Translations under genes and position numbers: made by a program
NCBI GenBank assembly: GCA_050018455.1
Contig: JBEKAA010000005.1
Coordinates: forward strand, 62,001-126,000
Source of the DNA: RBG-13-68-16 sp050018455
Lineage (GTDB): Bacteria > Acidobacteriota > Thermoanaerobaculia > Thermoanaerobaculales > Thermoanaerobaculaceae
Direction of reading: 5' to 3'
Length of the DNA: 64,000 bases
In this document: one piece after another, positions 42,139-50,273 of the stretch
Layout: each line of letters opens with the position of its first letter
Position numbering within the stretch: position 1 is the stretch's first letter
The notes under the pieces: model-generated
Told to the model about the DNA's origin: nothing
The model's database searches: none
What the model saw: only the letters and a program-made list of their open reading frames with translations

Positions 42139-43991
42139 TCCCCTGGGAGGAGCAGCTGGGCGACGACGGCGGTCGATGCCCACACCAGGCCGCACAGCGT
42201 CATCAGCGGCCACATCGGAACGCCCATCAGCGCCGGGGACACGTATATCGGCAGCCAAACGAAGCCTGCGGAGCCCGCGGCGAACGCCACGACCGCGAGG
42301 AGCCATCCCAGCACCGGGCTTCCGGCCCACGCGACTCCGAGGCCCGGGAGCGCGAGGTCGGCGATCCGTCGTTCAAACCTCAACCAACGCTGATGCCGGG
42401 CGAGTTGCCGGCGCTTCGCGAGCTGCGCATCGATACCGACCATGTCCTTCTTCAGGAAGATGTTGATGCACTGAGTGCAGTAACTCTGGCTTTCGTTGGA
42501 GAGTTTGCAGTGGCGGCAGAACGGGCGGCCGCACTTCAGGCAGGCCGTTGCGAACCCGCCCGCGTGCTGCCGCACGAGGAAGTGCGCCACCGCAAGGAGC
42601 AGGGCGAGCAAGCCCCCGATGGTGAGCGGATGCATCAGTGTGCGTTCGCGCGCGAGGGGCGGCGCGACGAGCCCGCGGTTGAGCAGCAGGAGCGGATCCT
42701 TGCGTCCCAGCATCGCGACGGCTTCCTCACGACGGAACGCGGGCAGGATGATGTCGTGATCCCGTTCCTTTGCGAGTGCCTGGAGGCCTCTCTCGCCGGC
42801 TTGCCGGGCCGCCGCCATTGCCTCGTCGCTCTCCTTGAAGTGGTAGGTCTGTGCGTAGGTGAGCGAGAGGTTGTAGTTCGCGACCACGGGATCGTAACCG
42901 GCATCTCGGGCGGCCTGGAACGCCTGTAACGCCGCGTTGTAGTCCGCTTCGAGGTAGTAAACGGTACCGAGTGCCAGAGAAAGCGCCGAATTGCGCGGCC
43001 CGACCCGCAGCCCTTCCCGGTACGAGAAGAGCGCTTGGTCGAGCAACCCGAACTGCCTGTAACAATCACCAACGAGGCGATGGAAGTCCGCGTCGTCGCC
43101 CAAGACGTCGTCGAGCGCGTTGAGCTCGTCGAGGAGCTGCGGCTCGTAGCACTTGTCGGCGAGGGCCTCGGTCGCCTGCAAGATCACATTCTGGGGATGC
43201 GTGATGGAGAGAAACCCTGTTTCGACCAGTACCGGACTCGCGGCGACTACCAGCAGAGCCACCGCGCCGATCGCGCGCTGACCCACCGGAAGGTAGGCCC
43301 AGGCCAGGGCAAACATCCAGAGCACGAGCCAGACCGGGTCACCTCCGGCGAACAAAGGGAGCGCGATGACAAACAGTCCAAGCACCGGGGCGTTGCTGCC
43401 CAGTCGCCAGTGACCGCCGATCTCCGTGAGGTCGTGCCAGAGACGCGGGAGCACCTTCAGTACCGCCACCGCCCCCCAGAGGGCGAGCACGACGAACAGC
43501 GAGGCCTGGACCGCCAACAGAGCGCTCGGCTGCACGAAGGCCTGCAGGCGCCGGTCGGAGAGGAGCGTGTAGACCCCGCGAAAGAGGGCGGAGAACCCCG
43601 ACAAGAGGCTGATCTGCCTCAGTCGGTTTTCGGCGAGCGCGAACGACGCCTCGGCGCTGCCGGGGTCGAGACGTGTCGCCTGCACCAAGAGCGGGGTCGC
43701 CGCGGCCGGTGTCAGGGTCCGGGCCTGGGCCACCAGAGCGAGAGCGAGGGGAGGCAGGCGTTTCAGGCCCGCCTTGCCGGCAGTGTAGAGGAGTTCGTCA
43801 GCGCGCTCCTTGAGGGACTCCGGAGCGGGCCTGTCGAGGCCCTGGGCGAGCCGAAACCACGCCTGCTCGACATCGCCGCCCCGAGGTCTCTCGGCGGGAG
43901 CGGCTTCCGCCGCCGCGAGCGGGACCAGGGCGATCGCGAACGCGCTAGCGCGTCGTAGCCACAAAGAGCGAGCGCAGTTGATAAAGGACAT
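42129..43991 (-). CDS. Polytopic membrane protein with TPR repeats and a zinc-ribbon segment
   Basis: 620 residues. A signal-like N-terminus (SAFAIALVPLAAAEA), a helical region ~35-150, several membrane segments ~160-270, TPR-like repeats ~300-420 (LLDQALFSYREGLRVGPRNS, AALQAFQAARDAGYDP), a membrane helix, a cluster of three CxxC pairs near 495-520 (CLKCGRPFCRHC...CTQC) and two to three C-terminal membrane helices. The cysteine cluster could bind zinc. Function unknown. It overlaps both neighbours (47 nt with DUF1844, 10 nt with DUF4388), so the three are one translation unit. Confidence 0.7.
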   Translation of the reverse strand: MSFINCARSLWLRRASAFAIALVPLAAAEAAPAERPRGGDVEQAWFRLAQGLDRPAPESLKERADELLYTAGKAGLKRLPPLALALVAQARTLTPAAATPLLVQATRLDPGSAEASFALAENRLRQISLLSGFSALFRGVYTLLSDRRLQAFVQPSALLAVQASLFVVLALWGAVAVLKVLPRLWHDLTEIGGHWRLGSNAPVLGLFVIALPLFAGGDPVWLVLWMFALAWAYLPVGQRAIGAVALLVVAASPVLVETGFLSITHPQNVILQATEALADKCYEPQLLDELNALDDVLGDDADFHRLVGDCYRQFGLLDQALFSYREGLRVGPRNSALSLALGTVYYLEADYNAALQAFQAARDAGYDPVVANYNLSLTYAQTYHFKESDEAMAAARQAGERGLQALAKERDHDIILPAFRREEAVAMLGRKDPLLLLNRGLVAPPLARERTLMHPLTIGGLLALLLAVAHFLVRQHAGGFATACLKCGRPFCRHCKLSNESQSYCTQCINIFLKKDMVGIDAQLAKRRQLARHQRWLRFERRIADLALPGLGVAWAGSPVLGWLLAVVAFAAGSAGFVWLPIYVSPALMGVPMWPLMTLCGLVWASTAVVAQLLLPGEWR

Positions 43992-44400
43992 CCTCAAGGT
44001 AGCTGGCCTCCTCCGTAGAGAGCTGCCCGTTCGTCTTGTCCTGCACAACACCGAGAAGGTCGATGAAAAACCGGGCCATTTGCGGATCGCGTCCCCGACC
44101 GGGGATCTGCCCGGACACCAGCGCAGCCGCCTGCTGCGCCAGGAAATCCACCAAGTCGAGAAAGCCGACGGCGGAGGTCGCCGGGCCCGGTTCGGGATCC
44201 CGCCTGGGCTGATCATCGAGCTCGATCATGGGAGCGGCGGTCTCTGGAGGAGGAGGCTGTGGAGCAGGCGCCTGTGGCTGAGGTTCGTTCTTGAGTTCTC
44301 CCTCGGCCGTGAACCACCGGCGATCGACAACCTTCACCTTCCCGTCCTTCGCCTCGGACACCAGCACCTCCACGTCGCGACCCTGTCCCATCTTACGCAT
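43945..44400 (-). CDS. DUF1844 protein
   Basis: 151 residues. The C-terminal ~80 residues match DUF1844: VGFLDLVDFLAQQAAALVSG, MARFFIDLLGVVQDKTNG and LSTEEASYLEDVLYQLRSLF. The N-terminal half is polar and Pro-rich (PQPQAPAPQPPPPE). DUF1844 genes are common in Acidobacteriota and some other deep lineages; role unknown. It is divergent from mazG with 68 bp between the start codons. ATG at 44400 is chosen over ATG at 44391. Confidence 0.75.
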   Translation of the reverse strand: MRKMGQGRDVEVLVSEAKDGKVKVVDRRWFTAEGELKNEPQPQAPAPQPPPPETAAPMIELDDQPRRDPEPGPATSAVGFLDLVDFLAQQAAALVSGQIPGRGRDPQMARFFIDLLGVVQDKTNGQLSTEEASYLEDVLYQLRSLFVATTR

Positions 44401-44454
44401 TTCGCCCTGCTGGAACAAGCGTCGTGTCGCCGCTGCCGGGCTTTCCGGCCGCGC

Positions 44455-44460
44455 TATACT
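44455..44460 (+). promoter_or_regulatory. TATACT -10 box directly before mazG
   Basis: TATACT at 44455-44460, 9 nt before the mazG ATG at 44469, with no ribosome site. Points to a leaderless transcript. Confidence 0.4.
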
Positions 44461-44468
44461 GCCCACCC

Positions 44469-45269
44469 ATGAGCCAGGATCGTCCTTTCGACGCGCTGAG
44501 CGAGCTCTCCGCGCGCCTGCGTTCGCGCGACGGTTGCCCTTGGGACCGCGAGCAGACCTTCGAGAGCCTCAAGACCTACATCATCGAGGAGGCGTACGAA
44601 GTCGTGGATGCCCTCTCGAGCGGCGACTCCACGATGCTCGCGGCGGAGCTCGGGGACCTGCTATTCCAAATCGTCTTTGTCGCGCAGATCGCGAGCGAGC
44701 AAATGCTTTTCGACATCGACGGCGTCTGTCGCGGGATTCACGCAAAGATGGTCCGCCGGCACCCTCACGTCTTCGGGGACGTCGAGGTCTCGGGGTCCTC
44801 CGACGTCGTGCGCAACTGGGAGTCCATCAAGGCGGGGGAGCGGCAGGAGAAGGGGGCGCTGGCCGGCGTGCCCCGCCAGCTCCCGGCCCTGCTCAAGGCC
44901 CTGCGGATTACCGAAAAGGCTGCCGCACTGGGCTTCGACTGGGAACAGGCCAACGACGTCCTCGCGAAGCTCGATGAAGAGGTGACGGAGCTGAAGGTGG
45001 AGCTCGAGGCGGCCCCCACTTCCGGCGAGCCGGAAGGCGTTCGGGAGGAGCTCGGGGACGTCCTGTTCGTGATGGCCAACCTGGCCCGTCGGCTCGGGGT
45101 CGATCCGGAGGCGGCGCTGCAGGGCGCCAACGAGAAATTCGCCCGACGTTTTCGCGCCATGGAGGAGCAGGCCCGTGCCCGGGAAGTGGCCCTGGGTTCC
45201 CTGAGTCTTGCCGAGAAGGACGCGCTCTGGGAGAACGCAAAATCTGCCGAGCGGCCCCCTCGCAAGTGA
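44469..45269 (+). CDS. mazG: Nucleoside triphosphate pyrophosphohydrolase
   Basis: 266 residues, two MazG repeats. The first has CPWDREQTFESLKTYIIEEAYE and the EExxE/ELGDLLFQIVF metal-binding set, the second DEEVTELKVELE and EELGDVLFVMANLARRLG. It hydrolyses (d)NTPs to monophosphates and pyrophosphate, cleaning damaged nucleotides and affecting the stringent response. Monocistronic or first gene before a ppiC-like gene 71 bp downstream, which has its own promoter. Confidence 0.93.
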   Translation: MSQDRPFDALSELSARLRSRDGCPWDREQTFESLKTYIIEEAYEVVDALSSGDSTMLAAELGDLLFQIVFVAQIASEQMLFDIDGVCRGIHAKMVRRHPHVFGDVEVSGSSDVVRNWESIKAGERQEKGALAGVPRQLPALLKALRITEKAAALGFDWEQANDVLAKLDEEVTELKVELEAAPTSGEPEGVREELGDVLFVMANLARRLGVDPEAALQGANEKFARRFRAMEEQARAREVALGSLSLAEKDALWENAKSAERPPRK

Positions 45270-45270
45270 T

Positions 45271-45299
45271 TTGACATTTTGGTGTTCGAAGCCTAAGGT
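45271..45299 (+). promoter_or_regulatory. Candidate promoter of the peptidyl-prolyl isomerase gene
   Basis: TTGACA (45271-45276), 17-bp spacer, TAAGGT (45294-45299). The -35 is perfect, the -10 weak. Confidence 0.45.
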
Positions 45300-45340
45300 T
45301 CGGCAGTTTGTCGCTCCAATAGGGGCGGGGGAGACTGTCA

Positions 45341-46405
45341 ATGCGTTCCTCTCAAATCGCTTTCCTTGGTGCCGTCCTCGCGGCATCGGCGGCGTTCGCA
45401 GCGAACCCCGTGCTGCGCGTCAACGACGCCTTGCTCACCGACGTGGACCTCAAGCTGGCGAAGGGACCCGTTGCGCAACAGATGCAGGGCATGCATCCGA
45501 CGGACGAGGTCGTCCTCCGCCACGCCGTCGATTCGCTTATCGGCCGCACGCTGCTCTTGCAGGCGGCGCTCGAAGCGAAGGCGACGGTGGATCCCAAGGC
45601 CGTGGCCGCAAGCATGGAAGAGGAGCGCACGCGGGCCGGGGGCCCCGAGGCTTTCGCAAAGCAGCTGGCAGGGCTCGGAATCACGGAGCAGGACCTTGCC
45701 AAGATTGAAGAGCAGGCCCAGTTAGTCCGCAAATACGTCGAGGCCGAGATAGCGCCCAAGGCGACGGTTACTGACGCCGACGCAAAGGCCTACTTCGACG
45801 CGAACCCGAAGCAGTTCCAGAACCCGGAGCAGGTCAAGCTGCGTGTGCTCATGGTGGCGGTCAAGCCGGGCAGCGACGAGAAGGAAGACGCGACGGCCAA
45901 GGCGCGAGCCGAGGATGCCTACAAGCGTGTGGTCGGTGGCGAGGACTTCGCGAAGGTCGCCCAGGAGGTCTCCGGGGATCCAAGCAAGGCTCGCGGCGGA
46001 GAGATCGGCTGGGTCCGGAAAGGGTTGCTCCGGCCCGAGCTCGAGGCCCCCGTTTGGGCGCTCAAAGCCGGCGAGGTTTCCTCGGTTCTCAAGGCTAATT
46101 TCGGGTATTACATCTTCAAGGTTGACGAGCGGCGCCTGCCCGGATCGTTGTCGTTCGAAGAGGTCAAGCCGAGACTTCTCGGGAACCTCAAGAACGAGAA
46201 GATCGAAGCCACAGTCAGGATGGTTGTCGCGGAGCGCAGGGCCAAGGCCAAGATCGACGTGCTCGACCCGGCGTTGAAGGCTGCCTTGGAGAGCGCCGAG
46301 GCCCAGGTCAAACCGATGACGGGCGCAGCGAAACCGGCGCCGACGGCCCAGAGCGGCGCCGCGCCTACCCCGAAACCCGTTTCAGATGTCCCCAAGCAGC
46401 CCTGA
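45341..46405 (+). CDS. Exported SurA/PpiC-like peptidyl-prolyl isomerase
   Basis: 354 residues. Signal peptide (AFLGAVLAASAAFA), a SurA-N-type helical chaperone domain ~22-150 (VNDALLTDVDLKL...), and one parvulin (PpiC) domain ~165-270 (VKLRVLMVAV, DFAKVAQEVSGDPSKARGGE, IGWVRKGLL, FGYYIFKVDE). The tail is Pro/Ala-rich. Probably assists outer-membrane or secreted protein folding in the periplasm. Overlaps the Nudix gene by 20 nt. Confidence 0.88.
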   Translation: MRSSQIAFLGAVLAASAAFAANPVLRVNDALLTDVDLKLAKGPVAQQMQGMHPTDEVVLRHAVDSLIGRTLLLQAALEAKATVDPKAVAASMEEERTRAGGPEAFAKQLAGLGITEQDLAKIEEQAQLVRKYVEAEIAPKATVTDADAKAYFDANPKQFQNPEQVKLRVLMVAVKPGSDEKEDATAKARAEDAYKRVVGGEDFAKVAQEVSGDPSKARGGEIGWVRKGLLRPELEAPVWALKAGEVSSVLKANFGYYIFKVDERRLPGSLSFEEVKPRLLGNLKNEKIEATVRMVVAERRAKAKIDVLDPALKAALESAEAQVKPMTGAAKPAPTAQSGAAPTPKPVSDVPKQP

Positions 46406-46802
46406 CCGGTCCCGCAGGATCGTGGTCGCGGCCGTTGTCCGGCGGGACGACGGCCGTTTCCTTCTCGCCCGGCGCTTGGCGGGTTCCCATCTCGGGGGCC
46501 TCTGGGAGTTCCCGGGCGGGGCGGTGGAGCCGGGAGAGGCGCCGGCCGAGGGGTTGAAGCGCGAACTCGTCGAGGAGCTTGGCGTGACGGTCGCCGTCGG
46601 AGGACCGATCACCTTCGCCTTCCACCGCGATGACCAGCGTGACGTGGTCCTCCTTTTCTACGCTGCGCGCATCGCAGAGGGGGAGCCGCGAGGATTACTG
46701 GGACAGGAGGTGGGGTGGTTTGCGGTGTCCGACCTTGCGCTCCTGCCGACCCCGCCGGCGGACGCGGAGCTGATCGCCAGGCTGACAGAGGAAGGCGAGT
46801 GA
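46386..46802 (+). CDS. Nudix hydrolase, MutT/8-oxo-dGTPase-like
   Basis: 138 residues. The Nudix box fits GX5EX7REUXEEXGU exactly: GAVEPGEAPAEGLKRELVEE then LGV. GGLWEFPGG before it is typical of MutT-type sanitising pyrophosphohydrolases. ATG lies inside the end of the ppiC-like gene, so the two are coupled. Exact substrate uncertain. Confidence 0.88.
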   Translation: MSPSSPDRSRRIVVAAVVRRDDGRFLLARRLAGSHLGGLWEFPGGAVEPGEAPAEGLKRELVEELGVTVAVGGPITFAFHRDDQRDVVLLFYAARIAEGEPRGLLGQEVGWFAVSDLALLPTPPADAELIARLTEEGE

Positions 46803-47032
46803 GGGAAGAGGGAAGAATCTGGTCATCGGGATGGCGGTTGTGCTGGCCGGTCGCGGATGACACGTGCGCCAGGCACGACGGTTTCCAGTTGGCCTCGATG
46901 GACACTGACCCTGAGGTTTCTGCGGAGTTCTCACGTTTTTGGGACTGATCTTCGCTCGAGTGACTCGCGGTACAATCGACGGCGTATTTCGCAACTTCGC
47001 AGTCCCAGGCTTGGTTTCGGTGCGGGGGTCGA

Positions 47033-47959
47033 ATGATGGTGCGATTCCACTGGACTGACGGCCTCTGCTTGTTCGTCGGAGTCTCGCTGCTGGCCGCGGG
47101 CGTCCACCCGGCTGCAGCGCAGGGGGCCGCGAAGCGCTCCGGCCTGCCTTCTGAGGTCCAAGGACAGCTCGGAGTGTGGCAGAAGGACTGCGAGGCAGTC
47201 GTTGCCGAACTGAAGGAGGACACCCCAAAGTCCAACAAGCACGCCCGGAAGCGCGCATACACCCTGTTCGAGGATGTTGTTGACTACGCGGTGAGAGGCG
47301 AGGAATTCCTCGAACCTGCTGGGCGCATCCTGATCATGCTCGCAATCGCGGAGGTCAGGCTCGGTGATCGCGACGCCGGCGCATGGCACTGGCAGATGGC
47401 GCAGAACGTCTCCCAGGAGCTTCGCAATTTCGCCTTTGACGACTTTCCCGACGTGGCGCTCTTCATGCTGGACAACGTGATCCCGGAGAAGCGGTGGGAA
47501 GAAATCCCAGGGCTTCCCGGCGTGGCGCCCTTCATGAGGGAAGACCTGACCCCGGAGACGGTGGGGGGAAACCTCCAGGAGCTTCCCGACCCGACACCGT
47601 TCATGAAGGAGAACCCGATCAGGGAGATACTGCGAGAAGACCTCGGAAACTACTGCAACACTAATATTGTCCCTCCCAAGCTCAAGACCAAGGTCCAGCC
47701 GAGGTATCCGGCTCGTCTTGTCCGCTATGGGTTCGTGGGGGACACGGTCGTCCGAGTGATCATCGACAAACAAGGGAGCGTGCGCCAACCCGTCGTGGTG
47801 CGCCGCAGTGGCTACGTCTCACTTGACCTGGCGGTGTTGGAGGCCCTCAGGGGCTGGACGTTTGAGCCGGCAACGTGCCTCGGTAAGCCCGTCGCGTTCG
47901 ATCTGAAGTTATCTCAAAGTTCCAAAGTTGGTCAAGCAGTGTGGCGGACTGCTGCGTGA
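47033..47959 (+). CDS. Exported TonB-C-terminal domain protein
   Basis: 308 residues. Signal peptide ending at AAA-QGAAK, a helical middle region, and a C-terminal ~90-residue TonB domain (PPKLKTKVQPRYPARLVRYG, VRVIIDKQGSVRQPVVVRRS, ALRGWTFEPATCLGKPV). There is no N-terminal membrane anchor after cleavage, so it is not a classical TonB energy transducer; many acidobacterial proteins use this fold as a secreted module. A TACAAT box lies at 46971. Nothing recognisable is encoded in the 243 bp that follow. Confidence 0.7.
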   Translation: MMVRFHWTDGLCLFVGVSLLAAGVHPAAAQGAAKRSGLPSEVQGQLGVWQKDCEAVVAELKEDTPKSNKHARKRAYTLFEDVVDYAVRGEEFLEPAGRILIMLAIAEVRLGDRDAGAWHWQMAQNVSQELRNFAFDDFPDVALFMLDNVIPEKRWEEIPGLPGVAPFMREDLTPETVGGNLQELPDPTPFMKENPIREILREDLGNYCNTNIVPPKLKTKVQPRYPARLVRYGFVGDTVVRVIIDKQGSVRQPVVVRRSGYVSLDLAVLEALRGWTFEPATCLGKPVAFDLKLSQSSKVGQAVWRTAA

Positions 47960-48202
47960 GCGTGAACCCCTCGAACCGGCTCACCTCCACGTCCCCTCCC
48001 GCGACTGGTCAACCTTGAGGTGCGACTGATGCGACCGGGCGGCGAAGGTCCGCAACTGAGGTCGCCGCAACAGCCGCGTGCCACGTTGTAAGCACTCTGG
48101 GAATGCCGAGCCGCTGGACCCGGTCTACGGTGACCGCGAAGTTCCTGCTGGGGAAGGTCCGACGACTACTCTGAAACCAACTCATTCCCTGGAGGACATC
48201 AG

Positions 48203-48517
48203 ATGGCCAGCATCGCAAAGGTCCTGAAAGACGAGCTTTCCCGCATCACCCGCCGGGAAACCAAGATGGCCCTCACCACGGTCAGCAAGCCAGCAGCCAG
48301 CCTGCGGCGCACCACAGCCGACCTGAAGCGCAGGGTCGGCCAGTTGGAAAAGGAGCGGCGCTCGCTCCGAAAGACGCCTCACAGCCTCGCAAAGGCTCAA
48401 CTGCGGGTAGCGCCCGAGACCACCGACAAGGCGTGCATCACCGCTAGGGGCATGCGCAGCCTATGGCGAAGGCTCGGACTGAGGTACGCATCGAAGGAGG
48501 GCAGGTTTCCCCACTGA
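48203..48517 (+). pseudogene. Truncated helix-turn-helix regulator-like ORF
   Basis: The first ~90 residues (MASIAKVLKDELSRITRRET, a Lys/Arg-rich coiled coil, then ITARGMRSLWRRLGL) look like a small family of XRE-type proteins in which the C-terminal part forms the DNA-binding domain. Here similarity stops after RLGL at about 48480 and the last residues are the antisense of the neighbouring aminopeptidase relic, so the DNA-binding half is lost. TGGAGG sits before the ATG, so it could still be translated. Confidence 0.5.
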
Positions 48518-49029
48518 CCGGGTTTGAGGTTCGGTCCCGTAGAGGCGGTGGCCGTGATCCCGGCGATCGGCAGAATGAGGTCGGCTCCGAGCGCGTCGTG
48601 GAGTGCGCAGTCCTCGCCCGGCTGAGCCTCTCCGTCACGCGCTCGGTTCGCGCGGCGGTGGAGCGGTAGTCGGCGTTCATCGTGCGGATGAGGCACTCCT
48701 CGTTGATACCCGGCATCGTGGCCACGCGGACGCCTGCGGCGGAGGCGGCACGGCGGGCCGCGGTGTGGGTGATCGACTTCAACGTTACGGCGAGGACCGC
48801 ATTCACCGCTGCCATCGCTGCCGGGATCGGAGCCGGGGGTCCCTGACCGTCGAGTTCCCGTTCCGCATAGTCGAGGACCACGACCTCACGCGCAAGGGGG
48901 CGCGACTCGGGCCAGGACGCTCGCGATCCGGACATAAGGCGGTCCGGTATTTATCAGAAGGGTCTCGTGAGGCTGGATGCCCGGACAGGCCCGGATGGCG
49001 GCCAGCGCGGCTCTTTCCAAATCGTTCAC
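48480..49029 (-). pseudogene. Decayed leucyl aminopeptidase (aminopeptidase T/M29-like) fragment
   Basis: Reading on the minus strand, three pieces in different frames add up to the N-terminal half of an aminopeptidase: ERAALAAIRACPGIQPHETL, then AREVVVLDYAEREL with HTAARRAASAAGVRVATMPG, then GADLILPIAGITATASTG with WGNLPSFDAYLSP. Frameshifts lie near 48900-48940 and 48640-48690. The metal-site C-terminal half is absent; sequence ends at about 48480 against the truncated regulator. Confidently non-functional. Confidence 0.65.
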
Positions 49030-49091
49030 GGCGAACCTCCCGTCGATATGCCAAGGCATCTTCGTTTGAAGGCAGCCCCTCACCGCGCCGA

Positions 49092-49246
49092 GTTGACAGT
49101 TCACAGTTGACAGTCGACAGTCAGAAACCCACAGCCAACGACCTGAGGCTTGCGGGCCGTTTCTCGCCGTCGACTCAACGGTAGGTTCTTCTTTGCTGCG
49201 TGGTGGGGCAGTCAACTGTTGACTGTCGACTGTGGACTGGGCGGTT
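49092..49246. repeat. Intergenic imperfect inverted repeat with CAGTTGACAGTCGACAG words
   Basis: GTTGACAGTTCACAGTTGAC and AGTCGACAGTC on the left face GTCAACTGTTGACTGTCGAC on the right. Same word family as 36830-36962. Confidence 0.7.
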
Positions 49247-49267
49247 GGAAGGGGGAGGACTTGCGTC

Positions 49268-50113
49268 TCAGACGCGAGTCACGCACCACACGGGCACGGG
49301 CGAGCGCCGGGAGAGGTACTGGCTTGTCGAGCCGAGTACCAGCTCGACGATCCGCCGATGTCCGTGCGCCCCGAGGAACACGAGGTCGTGCTGTTCCGGC
49401 CCGAGCATCTTCAGGAGCTCTTCCTCGACCGCCTCGCCCGGCTGAACCCGGTACTCCACGTGCATATCGTACGGGGCGAGGTAGCCGGTCGCCTCGGCGA
49501 TCCGAGCCTTCCCGCGCTCCGCCTGGGCGTCCACCGTGACGACCGTGAGGCCGACGGCGAGTGCGCGCGCCAGCTCCGCCGCGTGCTGCAGTCCGCGGAC
49601 GGCCTTCGGGCTGCCGTCGTACGCGACGAGGGGGCGCGTCGGCAGGGAGGCCCCAAGGGGCACTACCAGCACCGGCACCGGCGACCGGCGCAGAAGTGTC
49701 TCGGTGGTGGCGCCGAGGAGATCTTCGTGGAAGCGGGCGTTGACGCCGCGCTGGCCGACGACCAGGAGGTCGGCCAGCTTGGAGGCGCCGAGGATGCCGT
49801 GGGCGACGCCGGAGCGCTCGAGGTGGAAGCGGCACTCGACCCCGACGGCGGCGCAGTGCTCCGTGAACTCGCGGCGGATCGCGTCGGCGACGTCGTCCAG
49901 GGTGGCGCGCATCTGCGACTGCAGGTTGAGGAACGGCTCGAACCCCATTGCACCCGAGATGTCGGTGATGAACGCGCCTTCGAGGAACGAGGCGTCGATG
50001 ACGTGGAGCCCGTGGATCATGCCGTGCACCTGGAGGGCCAGCGCGGTCGCCAGCCGTTCCGCGGCGCCGGCATGGGCGGAACCATCGAGGGCCACGGCGA
50101 TGTGCTTGACCAT
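49268..50113 (-). CDS. Tandem universal stress protein (UspA family)
   Basis: 281 residues, two Usp domains. The first (HIAVALDGSAHAGAAERLAT ... LLVVGQRGVNARF) and second (RPLVAYDGSPKAVRGLQHAA ... LVFLGAHGHRRI with VLGSTSQYLSRRSPVPV) both keep the ATP-binding G-x2-G-x9-G-(S/T) region, most clearly in the second. Such proteins act in stress survival. ATG at 50113. Confidence 0.88.
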   Translation of the reverse strand: MVKHIAVALDGSAHAGAAERLATALALQVHGMIHGLHVIDASFLEGAFITDISGAMGFEPFLNLQSQMRATLDDVADAIRREFTEHCAAVGVECRFHLERSGVAHGILGASKLADLLVVGQRGVNARFHEDLLGATTETLLRRSPVPVLVVPLGASLPTRPLVAYDGSPKAVRGLQHAAELARALAVGLTVVTVDAQAERGKARIAEATGYLAPYDMHVEYRVQPGEAVEEELLKMLGPEQHDLVFLGAHGHRRIVELVLGSTSQYLSRRSPVPVWCVTRV

Positions 50114-50273
50114 GGTGTGTCTCCTGCGGACAAAGGTAACGCGCGTGGAGGACGTAGACAAGGGGCGGGGAATGCGGCGGTCACGATGGAACTTAAGCTT
50201 AGAATGAACCCTTGGAACGCCGGCAGGGTTCAACTCCGGCCGGGGCGCTGAAACGGTCGCAGGGAGGGTCGAG

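Noticed and set aside
48009..48218. Minus-strand 69-codon frame in the gap before the truncated regulator
   Set aside because: Shows no recognisable motif and no ribosome site; not enough to call a gene.
49232..50251. Plus-strand open frame of 339 codons opposite the universal stress protein
   Set aside because: The minus strand encodes two clear Usp domains; the plus reading has no motif.
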